From: Andrena cerasifolii
Lineage: Eukaryota; Arthropoda; Insecta; Hymenoptera; Andrenidae
Direction: 5' to 3'
NCBI RefSeq assembly: GCF_050908995.1
Contig: NC_135129.1
Span: 2,542,001-2,606,000 of the forward strand
Length of the DNA stretch: 64,000 bases
Below the pieces are notes generated by a model that did not search any database, was not told the origin of the DNA, and saw nothing but the letters and a program-made list of their open reading frames with translations. The translations under genes were made by a program, and so were the position numbers. Below are positions 9,770-20,736 of the stretch, piece by piece. Numbering within the stretch: the first letter of the stretch is position 1; each line of letters starts with the position of its first letter.

Positions 9770-12115
9770 GTCTATCGTGGTTTTTAGCATCACCATTGGT
9801 GTTTCAATGAAGCTTCTTTGGAAATGTAAACATTACAAGAATACAGAACAATTCATAATTTTCTTGGTAATTAAAGGTACAAGATTCTAAGGACATGGAG
9901 TCGTATTTTGGAAAAGCTCATTGCTCGTCGAAAACGATAGGTGAGTTGAGCTGGCGATATATATATGATTCAGGATCCTGCTTCTATCTTTCACTTATTC
10001 CCACGAGCCTTTTCCCAGCATCATCATCCTACAATGCAAATACGTGATCTTGAAAATAGCGGGAGGGTGGCGTTCGCGGTCGTACGCCCCGCGCCATCGC
10101 CCGCAACGGCATTAATATTTAATAAAGAAACGTTGGCGTCTCGTAAAACGCAGGCGAGGGAAGCGATTGAAGGCACGCCGGGCCTCGATGGGAAGTCGCC
10201 GATGCGCGGAAGATGCAGGCCCGTCGTCGAGTGCATCATTTTGCCGCGACCGAAACCTTCTTTCAACCAGCCCCCTCGGACTTTACGACGAGCGATCATT
10301 AGGTTCGCGTGGCCACAGTGTGCCAGCAGCGCATCGACGACGAGATAGGGGCTTTGATCTGCTGGAACTTATGGTTATCCGATAAGCGCTAGGGGAGCAT
10401 AAACCCAGCAGAAGAGAGGGTTCTCGGTCTCTGCATCACGCTCAATCAGCCACCTTCAAGGTTGAGAGATTCTTTTGTCCTCGAGCATTCGCTGGCCAGA
10501 ACTAAATTTACAAATGAAATGTTTTCGCGTTGTGGCGAGGCTGCGGCCATCGTCGTCGAGTTCCATCGGTGCTTCAATCGGAATCAAAAGGATTCGGTCT
10601 ACCATCGCCGATGGCGGGATGCATATCGCGGGGATTGATTGCGTTATAAATAATCGTGTTTTATTTTCGCGACGATACCGTGCGCCGCGGGATCCTGTCC
10701 TCCAGAGGAATTGCGAACGGCAGCACGGGCGGGGGAGGGATTCATACCGGGGAAAAAATAAATGGTAGCTGTTTCCCGTGTCTCCCTGTAGAGTAATTTA
10801 CGATATTCGACACAGGGGTTCCTTCAAAGGCTCCCCTCAAAACAGCGAACCACTTCCGTGATTGGGCTTCCCACGAAACGATCGGTTAACGTTGACGTTA
10901 AGGTAGTCGCGCTCAATAGGAAAGGTAAAGTCACAGTTTTCGTGACGCATGTAAACTGTTTAGAAGATCCGGGGGATGTTTCTGACGTACGTGGGATTCT
11001 ACTTTGTTCGGAGTAAAGTGGCCGAATATCACGAGCTATTCTAATATGAGACCCCAGCTTATCTCCGCCACAGAACTCTTGAACGTCATAGCGATGCTAC
11101 TTCTTTACTAATTAACCGTGTGTTAGTTGTTTTGTCCGCACAGTGGCATTGTAATCAATTAAGCGTCTTGAGCAAGCACGTAATTCTGCAGTACGGCGCA
11201 GAAGAAATAGATTTCACATGGCGACTTTGGAAAGAAAGAAAGGGAAAATAAGATTCAGGAAAAAACAAACTGGGTCTCGTATTAGGAACTCATTTTCTTA
11301 TCCGCATATTTCAATGACTTTCGTTTTTGTTTTATTATGCAGAAATCGAATCTTTGTTGTACCTTTGTACTTTCCAGTAGGTTGCTAAAAAATACGTATT
11401 CTACTTCTAAAACGTGTATCGAATTTTAATAAAAGCGTTGTTAGTCAAGAGTTAGGATGTTCTTAGGAAATGGGCCTCATCTTCGGCTACTTTACCCTAT
11501 TTGCTTCTGGTAATTTAGTTCTATTGTTTCACTGTACTTCGTCACGGAATCCCGAAGTTAACGTGTTCGATATTTCTCTCATTTACGTCGAGAGTGCTGC
11601 GGGGGAATCTGCATCTGAGGTGGCATGCATTTCCTTCGCGAGAGCTGATTGCTTGGGAAAATCCCAAGGATCCCTCGGAAGGGTCCAGGAAAAACGCTTG
11701 ACTTCCTCTCGAGATTGAAGAATCAGATCGACTCTGGCAGCGGTCTAGGATTGTTGTCGAAAGAGCAATGATATCGTCCGTAAACGTGCACAAAAACAAG
11801 ACAATCCGGAGTAAGCAGCGACGCGCCGCAAAGTAGCGCTCAAGAACAGACCTACTCCTTTCCAAGGAGATCCATATATTTGCTTTCTTCCCTTATTTCG
11901 CCCGCCCCGGCTCATCGCTCCAGAAGCCTTCCGGGTCCCGAGAAATTGGATTTTTTCGCAAACTGTCTTGACCCTTTTATGCAAGGGACATTATTGTTTC
12001 AGCATCGCAAGGAACAAATAGCTGGAATAAATGTTTACCTAGCAAGATGTCTTAGGAGATTTAGTTTATTTCAAAACTGAGTCTATTTAGTTTGTTAAAG
12101 TCTGTAATCTTAGAG
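9770..12115. other. Unannotated unique DNA with a CpG-rich block
   Basis: The part from about 10040 to 10750 is CpG-rich; the remainder is closer to average. Open frames up to 127 codons occur on both strands without any domain that I recognise. No inverted-repeat element or RNA gene was found. Confidence 0.4.
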
Positions 12116-13397
12116 TAGGGCCAAAGAGTACAGTGGTTGGCCAACTGACAGTGATTGGCCCTATTCTGAGAAATGAAAAAATATAAAGAAATAATAATGT
12201 TATGCTTTTTTTAACGAACATATGAATATTACTTGTACTTTTTCGCTTCGAATGTAATCAATATTTCTCCTCTCGTTATATACTGTGATTATATTTAAAA
12301 GCAGATAGGAGACTTGGCTTTAGAGCTTGAAAATTACAGAGATATTTAATAAAAAAATCATAAGAGTACAGTTGAAAGTATTCGAATATTTTAATGTATT
12401 TGTGATATCTATATCTCTCATATTCTGTATATATTGATAAATAACGGTCAAAACTTTATAAAAAAAATTATTTATTTGTTAAAATTGTACGTATATTATG
12501 AAAATTACAGGAGGCCAACAACTGTCATGTGAATAATGTTGATTAGCAATAATTGGCCGGGCTGCCGGCAACTATTTTATAACCATGATAACGCTATAAC
12601 ATTTATTGGCCCCCTATTCATTGGCGGTATTGAAACGGCAATTTTTAAAAAATATTCAACATTTAAATAATTATATTACAATTAAATAAAAAGAAGAAGT
12701 ACTATTATGTATGTTTCATTGTATAGTTATATTTTAAGTTTCTTGTGATTTGAATTTTAATTGGTGTATTCAAATTCAATTTGATTATTAAATTTATTTA
12801 ATTAAATTGGAATTAAAAATGAAATTTGCTTGAATTAATTGGATAAAGCAGCAAGAGAAAAACATTAAAAAAGAGAAAATCAATAACAAGGAGAATAATA
12901 CTATTCAAAATAAAAGAGCGAAACCAATAATTATAAGCAATGAAAGATGGCCAAAGAAAATATACCTTGTCAGAGATAATAACTGATAAAGTATAGAATG
13001 TATAAAATAAATATATTTATTTATGTTTAATAAACACATACATAAGATATATCCATTTTTATTGAATAATTTTAATCCCATTTCTATCATCAAATCATAT
13101 AACATTTTTTTTTACGTTATATTATGTATCAAATAGCGGCCAATCACTGTCGAACCGATCGGACAACTACTGTCATGACCATGCCAATACCTATATTTCT
13201 TCGTAGTTAACACATTTTCTGTATATTTTTATACGTTGTTGATTTTTTTTTATAAACTCTATTTATTTCTAGATTATTAGGGGTTTTCGCACTTATTTAT
13301 ATTGATTTCCATTTCAAATCTACTAAATTCACATTTATAATTCGATACTTATGTGACACTCTTACTTAAGTGGCCAACCATTGTACTCTTTACCCTA
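12116..13397. mobile_element. TA-flanked AT-rich element with GGG termini (pogo/mariner-like, non-autonomous)
   Basis: The left end reads TA-GGGCCAAAGAGTACAGTGGT and the right end, in reverse complement, TA-GGGTAAAGAGTACAATGGT, both continuing TGGCCA. TA at each end suggests Tc1/mariner-superfamily insertion. GGCCAA and ACTGTCA motifs recur inside at about 12140-12165, 12510-12535, 12555-12565 and 13135-13180, as subterminal transposase sites might. The element is far more AT-rich than its surroundings and has no transposase frame; a 66-codon minus-strand frame at 12905-13105 is low-complexity. Confidence 0.7.
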
Positions 13398-14836
13398 TAT
13401 GATATTCACATTAATGACGATAAAATTAGTTTACCAGAGAATGATTTCTTATAATCAGATTATCTGCTACATGCTTCCACCATTATTTTATGTCCAATTT
13501 TATCGATTGCGATGTTTGCAGCTATCAGCTGTTTCGCCACGAAACAATCTGCTTCTTTTTCACGCTCCAAGTTTTCATTTAATCTCGGCTAAAGTTGGAT
13601 ATCTCTGTGCAATATTAAATGAAACTGTACGAGGATTTAAAACTCTTTCCGAGTGAAGGAGCGACTTTGGATGTTCATCCCCGCTTTTAATTGCCCTTTG
13701 CCCTCTCGTTTTTCAACTCCCATATGATTCCAGGATCCTTCGAAGTCGAATGCACTTCGAAATTGGATTTTCTACTCGAATTATCTCGAGCCCCATCTGG
13801 CTCACGATTGCACCCACCACTGTGCGAATTTCTGTATAAATTTTCAAATCCTTCACCGAGCCTGAACGCCATGGAAATCAATCTTCACCAATCGGCCACA
13901 TTGTGCAATTCGATGAAACTGCAATCGCAGATTCGATGCATTCAATTCGCCAACCTTCTGACATCTTCTCGCCAGAAATGAATCGAAACGAAGTCCAAGC
14001 TCCATCGACTTCTTCACTAATTCCCACTGAAGAGCTGATGAAAACTCAACGATCAGATTTGACGGCCCAAGTAATTCGATACAAACAATTAAACCCTCCG
14101 TTAGATTTCCATTCGTATTTATAATGATTTCCTCTAACGCGACCCCCGACACACAAGTGCAATATTTCCCTTTCCACAATTATAATTATCGTCGTACCGC
14201 ATATTATCGAAGCTCGAAATTCGATTAGCCAACACCGGAACACACGTAATACACTTTTAATGGACTCGCGTGCAAATATATTCCTTTCATGAGTCCTCTA
14301 CCCCCGTTCGCCTTCCCCCCGCGTCAGCATATTAACAATAAACGAGCATTCAAAGTGGAACGACTGCTAATCCAATTATTTGCCCCAATTCTTTCGTTCG
14401 TTTCTCGTAACGGTCGTTCACCCCCGTTAATTTTTTACATCGTCAAATGGCCACGAGCATGGACCGCGCCGGAAATATTATTACGCCATTGCAGCGATTT
14501 TGAGGGCGGAAACCCCGCGTCCCGGCATTATTCCGTTCTCGTTAGCACACGCGAAGACCTTCTTCTTTTTTTTTTACGAAGACCTTTTTTTACGACGCCC
14601 TCGTCGCGGCGTAACTGATTCTAAAACGTAACATTATATCGCGCAAACATCTCGTAACGGTTTTACGGTCGTCGCGCATTCTTCAGAGATGAAGGAAAGA
14701 ATGAAAATTCTTCTCCTGTATTTTTCAGGGAATTTCGAAATTCTCGTCGCTAATATTCCCGCGACCCGGCCATCCATGTTTTTAATACAAACAGGAGATT
14801 AGATTTTGTACATAAATGGGCCTGAATGACAGAAGC
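13398..14836. other. Unannotated unique DNA with a CpG-rich block
   Basis: No gene or transposon was recognised. Short open frames lie on both strands between 13690 and 14180, and a CpG-rich block extends from about 14290 to 14780. Confidence 0.4.
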
Positions 14837-14839
14837 TTA

Positions 14840-15177
14840 CAAGGGGAGGACACCATGTGGTAGACACCGATTTTGATGAGCCTTGGCACGATGGATCTAC
14901 GTCGAAAATAAGTAAATAGGTGTCCGAGCGTTTCTGCCAATGGGGCTTAATAACAGAGATATTTACGTGTAAATTATTAAAAATTTAGGGTTTTAGTGGG
15001 TAAAAATCCCACGCTACCCTGGCGTCCGCGGGAGATTCCCTTCTGGAAGTGTCGGGGTGCCTTTCGAAGATGTCTCCACGTTAAAAAAAAGCTTTATATT
15101 TTTTTTTATAATTTTTTTTAACTTGGGGAAATCTTCAAAAGGCACCCCGGTGTCTACCACATGGTGTCCTCCCCTTG
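14840..15177. mobile_element. Family D element, internally deleted copy
   Basis: The copy starts CAAGGGGAGGACACCATGTG and ends with the inverted CATGGTGTCCTCCCCTTG at 15177. The left arm is present through the centre, but on the right only about 60 bp are left, so most of the second arm is missing. It compares directly with the complete copy at 60664-61202. It is non-coding. Confidence 0.75.
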
Positions 15178-15248
15178 TCAGTCTATTTATCGACCAAAGA
15201 AAAGAATCGTTAAGCATTTTTAAATTTTCTAGTAAAGAGTATAAGCGC

Positions 15249-15569
15249 CCCAAGTTAAAAAAGAAAATTTATAAAACAAAAGTAATTTATAAAAAAAATT
15301 ATAAACTTTTTTTTTAACGTGGAGACATCTTCAAAGGGACTCCGACGCCTCCAGAAGGGAATCTCCCGCGGGCGCCAGGGTAGTGTGGGATTTCTACCCA
15401 CTAAAACCCCACGGCCACTATGAAATTTTAAATAATTTCCTTGTAAATATCTCTACTATTAAGGCCCATTGGCAGAAACGCTCGGACACTTATTTACTTA
15501 TTTTCGACATAGATCCAACGTGCCAAGGCTCATCAAAATCGGTGTCTATCACATGGTGTCCGCCCCTTG
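15249..15569. mobile_element. Family D element, right half only
   Basis: This segment begins within the A/T-rich centre (CCCCAAGTTAAAAAA) and runs through CGTGGAGACATCTTC to the terminal CATGGTGTCCGCCCCTTG. It lacks the left arm. TTA at 15570-15572 matches TTA at 14837-14839, outside the preceding copy, so both pieces may be the rearranged remains of a single insertion. The 71 bp between them (15178-15248) are unrelated to the element. Confidence 0.72.
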
Positions 15570-15572
15570 TTA

Positions 15573-17583
15573 GTTAACTTTTCATTGCGCGCGGGGCCAT
15601 TGTACGAAAATAAGGGAAGGAGAATTTGAATGTTCCGTTCGTTAGTTAAGGGCGATGCTGTGGTAGCGAGACATTGAGGAATACGTTGCAGAGGCTGAAG
15701 GGTACCGAAGACGCCAGCCACTACGGCTGAGAATTAACGATTGCAAGGATTGATCGAGAGGAACCATTAAGTCCCTCTCGATCTTCTTATTAAATACGCT
15801 TCCCTTCTCACTTTTGTGCTGGAGCCTCTCCTATTTTTCTTTGATCAGGCGGCCGGGCGTACCTGGCAACTCTTTTGTGCCCGATAGGAGGAGACTGCAA
15901 GTTCCTTAACAAGCAGTGTTTCTTCCTTCCCTCCCAGCGATATTTCGACTTATCGACGATTTAGGTGCTTCGAGATCCATCGAGTACTTATTGCCCCTTA
16001 CGAACCGCGGCTGAGGTAGAAGAAGGTTCGTCGCCCTCAGCGAGAGCCGACGAGCGAACGGCGCTCTATTTTGAAACTAACTTCCCCTACTTTTTCAAAA
16101 GACCTGCCGACAAGATTCGTCTCCCCAGCTTGACCACTCCGTGGAACTTTCCCCATGCATTTCCAAATTTCCCGCGTCACGATTGGCCGAAGCCAAAAGT
16201 GCCTGGGTAACAAGTGACTGGAACCAAAGTGACCGACAGTGAAGATGGTTCTAGGGGAAACTTCCGAAGAAACTTTGCGAGACGAAGCGATCCCTGCCGT
16301 TCGATCTAGCCGCCCTATCGATCCCCGGCTCTGTCGCGCGTTTCCTCGGAGTCCCGATAATGAGGAGGAGGACCGTGGCGCGTCGGATCATCAACAACCG
16401 TATGCAACGGGGAGGGGGAACAAAGGAAAGGGGAGCGCCGGGCAGAAAAGACGCGCTAATTCGCTGAGGGGCGAAAGAGAGGGTCGACGATGGGAGAAAG
16501 ACGCAGCGGGACACGGAGACAAAGACAGAATCCGAACGGGAAAGAAAAGGCTTTGGCACAGTTTTCCATGCCGACGTGACCTACTGGACTATCGATTCGC
16601 CGTGGAGGTTTTGGCAAGAGGAAGCGGCGGTTGATTTCGAAACTGAATGCCGCCCCCATCGTCCGCCGTTCCTTATTGAATCCAAGCGCCGTGCTGCAGG
16701 ACAACCGGCATTTTTTCACCCGTTTGCGTCGTGCCAGCGATATATTCTCACGCCTGGCGCACGTACGTACAATACACGCCGCTTTCCACCTCCTCTGTGC
16801 TTCCCCTCTGTGTCTCTCCCTTTCTCCGCTACATCCACCCCGACTGTCCATCTGTGTTTCACGTCCATTTCCTCCCTCTCCACCCCCCCGGCGCCCGCCT
16901 TTTTTTTCCCTCTGTCTGACTGCGGAGGTCCCTTCCACGGCGTTGCTCGAGGCTCGGGCATTGTTTCGCGATATCCGCGTATTCCGCGTCCTCTGGCTGC
17001 GCGGAACAAAGGGCCAACAATGGGCCCAGACGAGATCTCGACCGTATCTTCTCCTGTGTCACAGTTTTTCCACCCTTTCTCTTCGTCTTCCACGTCTTCG
17101 TCTTCTCCGCCCCGCCGTGCACCACCTTCTGTCGTGCTTTCTATCATTCCTCCTTTCTTTCGCGCTGATCCCGCGGCTGCCAAGGTGGAGCGCTCCCCGA
17201 AGAGATCCCGCCGGCTGGAAGTCGATGCACCCCGCCCCCGACAACGGCGGGCTGCGCCGGGGGACGGATCGAAACGAGCGTGTTTACATGAGCTCAACGA
17301 GGTCGTCAAGAATCGGAGATTTGTATCGAGCTGTTCTGTGCGCTGGAAATTCAGTTTTGTACTCGGTCGAGTCTGGGGGCTAGATAGCGGCCGGTGCTCT
17401 CGTGCGGTGTATCGAGCGATGATAATTTAAGAAGTGGCGAGGGGATGGGCGCCACCGCCGAGGAAAGAATCTTACAAGGGCATAAAGGAATCGAGATTGC
17501 GATCGCGCACTCTACAGTTTCCTCATTGCTGTATTATAAGAATTTTTAGTAACCCGTCGTTTCAGATACCGGTGGACTATTGG
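15573..17583. other. CpG-rich block with long overlapping open frames
   Basis: From about 15900 to 17450 the sequence is GC-rich with C/T-rich simple stretches. Open frames of 131, 284 and 250 codons on the plus strand overlap frames of 102, 160 and 197 codons on the minus strand. Their translations are proline-, serine- and arginine-rich without any domain, as expected where stop codons are rare. An ATG at 16245 in the context GAAGATGG could start a short peptide, but nothing supports it. Confidence 0.35.
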
Positions 17584-17855
17584 TAGGGGAGGCCGGGGCT
17601 AGTTCATACCGACGAATTAACTCGTCATCGTGTATGTGTAGCTCCATTTCAGCGAGATGCGTGAAGTTTGTTGTTTAGTTCTTTACTACGATCCAGCGTG
17701 CGTCTGTGTACCTTGACGTTAACAATTGTTTTTTAACTGTTGTCGTTTATATAGAGAAAAAGTAAATAGTTCTGTTCAGTTTTCAATCCGTCTTGAGACG
17801 GTATAGGGAATTTTATAACCCACATTAATTTGACATCACATTGAGTCTTTTGAAG

Positions 17856-18022
17856 GTAAGGTAATTACGTTTTGTTATTTTGCTTATATGCTCTGCATTC
17901 TTTTATGGAGATGTTTGTACATAGATTTCCTGTGGGGTAAGTTGATACGTTTTCTCTGGGGCATGTTGATTCGGTGTATCAATTTTTCTACTTTTAATTG
18001 GATTTTTTCCGTTTATTTCTAG
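17856..18022 (+). other. Probable 5' UTR intron of the pogo transposase
   Basis: GAAG|GTAAGG at 17852-17861 is a good splice donor and TTTATTTCTAG at 18012-18022 a good acceptor. The acceptor ends four bases upstream of the transposase ATG (18026). Seen in sequence only; no transcript evidence is available here. Confidence 0.45.
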
Positions 18023-18025
18023 GAA

Positions 18026-18176
18026 ATGGTTTGGAATTATATCAAAAAGACAAATCGTTGCGAAATATCGCAAGATATTTTTGAAGAAGCGTGTGTCGCA
18101 ATAGAAAAAGACTCGATATCATTAAGGCAAAGCGCGAAAATATATAATATTGACAAAATCAGTTTATTAAGATATA
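18026..18176 (+). pseudogene. pogo transposase N-terminus, Psq/HTH domain (interrupted)
   Basis: The frame opens MVWNYIKKTNRCEIS, then carries EEACVAIEKD and SISLRQSAKIYNIDKISLLRYI. This fits the Psq-type helix-turn-helix at the N-terminus of pogo/Tigger transposases: Y.rKT.R, then a helix with A..A, then the y.I....L.r.i recognition helix. In the family this domain binds the transposon ends. The frame is interrupted at the TTAA at 18177 by a MITE. The remaining text resumes after the MITE at 18620 in the same reading frame. The start is the first ATG after the predicted intron. Confidence 0.72.
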
Positions 18177-18619
18177 TTAACCCTTCGTTGACACACCTCT
18201 TTCTTCGATCAACTTTGACATACCTGGGTGGCTCACACCCAGAGTAATTTTTAAACGACTGCCATTCTTATCTGAAGAATCCAATCGTCATGAAAAAAAT
18301 CATGGATCAATTTTAAGGTTTGTAGAATGTATTCCAATAGAATTTTGATTGAAACTTCATCACAGTTTTTGTAAAAAAAATCTAGATTACTATGTGTCGA
18401 GAAAACACGAAGAAAATCTTTAAAATATTTTAACTTTTACAAATTCCAATATTAGAAGCTAAAAATCTACAGAGTTATTGTTCAGATATAATATTTTGAG
18501 AGAGAAAATAGTTTGTAAGTCGGCTTTGGAAAAAAGGTATTTATTTTACATATAGAATGTACAGAGCGTCAAAATCAGCTTATGGGTGGCTCACACCCAG
18601 AGTGTCAACGAAGGATTAA
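18177..18619. mobile_element. TTAA-flanked MITE inserted in the transposase frame
   Basis: TTAA at 18177-18180 and 18616-18619 flank a 435-bp body. The body starts CCCTTCGTTGACAC and ends, in reverse complement, TCCTTCGTTGACAC. A GGGTGGCTCACACCCAGAGT motif, itself partly palindromic, is present in direct orientation near each end (about 18228 and 18583). These are piggyBac-type features. It has no coding capacity. Confidence 0.85.
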
Positions 18620-18776
18620 CAAAAAGAAGAAGACACCTCATGTTAAAGTGGGATATTCCAGGCATAAAAAAAATATAAATAAAAATGTTTCTCTGTTTGT
18701 TCAAAAATCTGTTTGGTTTTTAGAATACGTGTTTGTTCATTCTGAGTCTATATTGGTGGAAAGATATCTAGATTAA
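18620..18776 (+). pseudogene. pogo transposase, continuation after the MITE
   Basis: The frame continues with a lysine run, then THPV-like text TPHVKVGYSRHKK. In pogo/Tigger transposases a basic linker and a vGY...r.VFt motif follow the HTH domain. Beyond about residue 20 the frame no longer resembles the family, and the DDE domain is missing. It ends at the TAG at 18774-18776 and is clearly non-functional. Confidence 0.55.
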
Positions 18777-18955
18777 AATTTTAGATTTCAAATTTATTAG
18801 TTAGTCATTAAACGGACATTTTACAGATGTATCAACATGCCCCAGAGCAGTATCAATTTGCCCCGAAGTGGGATAAATTGATACATTTTGCCTTCGTCCA
18901 AATCACATTTTTTCATTCATTTTGTACGTATCATCTCAAGTTTTCGTTTACTATA

Positions 18956-19243
18956 TTAACCCTTAACTGGTATACTGTTTTTGGCAAACGTGGCTGGTAT
19001 ACTGGGGTCGTGGCAGACCCGAAATAAAAAAGGACACAGAAATTTGTAAAGTCGACCCTGAATCAACCTCTATGAATATTTTGTTCTTAGGTAATCTGTA
19101 AAATAATAGAAACCTAGAAAGTTAAACTATTATTATAAAATTAATTAGAAAAACAGTTTACAAAGTTAGACAACCAAAAATTTTGCAGCGAACTTTGCGT
19201 GCCTGGGGTCATGAGCGACCCCAAGATACCAGTTAAGGGTTAA
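18956..19243. mobile_element. TTAA-flanked MITE with CCCTTAACTGG ends
   Basis: TTAA at 18956-18959 and 19240-19243 flank a body that starts CCCTTAACTGGTATAC and ends, in reverse complement, CCCTTAACTGGTATCTTGGG. GGGGTCGTGGCAGACCC near 19008 and GGGGTCATGAGCGACCCC near 19205 are matching inner palindromes. It is inserted in the 3' part of the pogo element. Confidence 0.82.
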
Positions 19244-19354
19244 AGAGGAAGGAGCAAAGTATACTTTGTGATATTCGTTATTAAGTAATTAATGCGAACA
19301 AAAATGAAAAAAATTGAAAACTAAATAACGCACCAACTACCCCGGTCTCCCCTA

Positions 19355-20334
19355 CGCGAAATTGTTGTACCTGAGCACGCGTCGGAGGGAATTCTAGCGA
19401 GATCTCGTCTGAAATTTAAATTTGTCTGAGGCAGGAACTTAACTTCCTCTTTCAACTATTCTTGCTGGTCGGAGGAACAGGGACGGTTCCCTTGGTGTCG
19501 GTAATATGGTATCGCGGGAACTGCATTTACGAAATGACCTGGGCAAGTAGAAACGAGGAGATAGGATCGAATTCTCCGCGCTCCAGGACTCAGGACTTAC
19601 GGTTTAAAAGGAGAGATCGCCAGAAATTATGGTAATTCGACGGCGTTCGAATTAGAAATAAATATTCAGACAGTACGCGGTGGTGGGGATCGCAGGAGTT
19701 CGATTTCCCGGACCGACGAGCACGACTAGCATTCCCGAAAATTCCTCCAGGGGAGACGTGCTTTATACAAGCGTGGTTCCGCGCGAAATACGTGAACGCC
19801 GAGGAGGAGAGTGATTCGATCGGATTCAATGACGCGAAAGACGCAACGACGTGAGATGTATTGGCTCCAGGGGAAGCTCGAAATTACTAGTCGATGGGAG
19901 AGAATGGAATAAGTACGATCACCGGTGTGCGCCTCTCTGTATCGTTCCGGGTTTTCAAGAATATACCGATCAACCTGGCGGTTCACAGAGAACCGCTGCG
20001 AGCGAGTTGTGTTGTTAGGAACGATATGGGGAAGCTGCAGTAGCGGTGAAACAATTCGCTGTTATGTATCAATTGGGGTGCTCGGGCAAGTGTACTCTGT
20101 TTGTTTTGAAGGAAGTAAAAAGAATCCGGGCAAGAAAAGCTGATACAGTTTCGTTGAAATTGTTAGAATCAATTAATTCGAAGAGCTTTCCATGGGAATT
20201 TAAAAATTTCTATTACGACGTTATTTATAAACGAACGTTGCGTTTCTCGTGGTATAACGGTAAAGAAAGGTATTTTTTTGTGCGAATGGATAGGGATTTA
20301 AAACAAGATCAGTGCTTCGAAAGATAGATCCAAT
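19355..20334. other. Unannotated unique DNA
   Basis: No gene or transposon was recognised. Open frames of 60-93 codons overlap on both strands. Confidence 0.4.
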
Positions 20335-20736
20335 TTAAGGGGTTGTACCTAGTAAGGTGGCCGAAAAGAGGCGAATGTTTGTGATTTTTTTTTTTAAAAG
20401 CGGACGCATATATTCTTACAGAACATTTTGCACTTAAAAGAGCAACATTTAAAGAACATTTGGTAATTTTTTCGTAGAAAAATATTTACGTTTATAATAA
20501 AATTACAAGCGACATCCAAGAAGCTCCAGAACAACTTTTTAAAAAGGCTTCTTGGATTTCGCTTGTTACTTTATTATAAACTTAAATATTTTTCTCCAAG
20601 AAAATTACCAAATGTTCTTTAAATGTTGCTCTTTTAAGTGGAAAAAGTTCTATGAAAATACAAGCTTCCGCTTTGGAAAAAAAAATTTACAAACATTCGC
20701 CTCTTCTCGGCCGCCTGACTAGCGATAACCCCTTAA
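20335..20736. mobile_element. TTAA-flanked palindromic MITE, family G
   Basis: The left end reads TTAAGGGGTTGTACCTAGTA and the right end, in reverse complement, TTAAGGGGTTATCGCTAGTC. Pairing continues through GGCCGA...GAGGCGAATGTTTGT and AACATTTGGTAATTTT to a centre near 20530. It is essentially one long imperfect hairpin and is non-coding. Confidence 0.82.

Larger units (their letters stand above)
17584..19354 (+). mobile_element. pogo-type DNA transposon, internally deleted
   Basis: The left end TA-GGGGAGGCCGGGGCTAGTT and the right end, in reverse complement, TA-GGGGAGACCGGGGTAGTT define a TA-flanked element. Subterminal motifs appear inverted at the two sides: GGGGTAAGTTGATACG and GGGGCATGTTGAT near 17935-17985, and ATCAACATGCCCC and GGATAAATTGATACA near 18830-18885. 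A transposase N-terminus is encoded at 18026-18176 and 18620-18776. The DDE catalytic domain is absent, so the copy is non-autonomous. Two TTAA MITEs, at 18177-18619 and 18956-19243, have inserted into it. Confidence 0.82.

Noticed and set aside
16576..17430. 284-codon plus-strand open frame, longest in the window
   Set aside because: Two other long frames, one on each strand, cover the same GC- and CT-rich DNA. The translation is proline/serine-rich without any domain, so absence of stops is better explained by composition.
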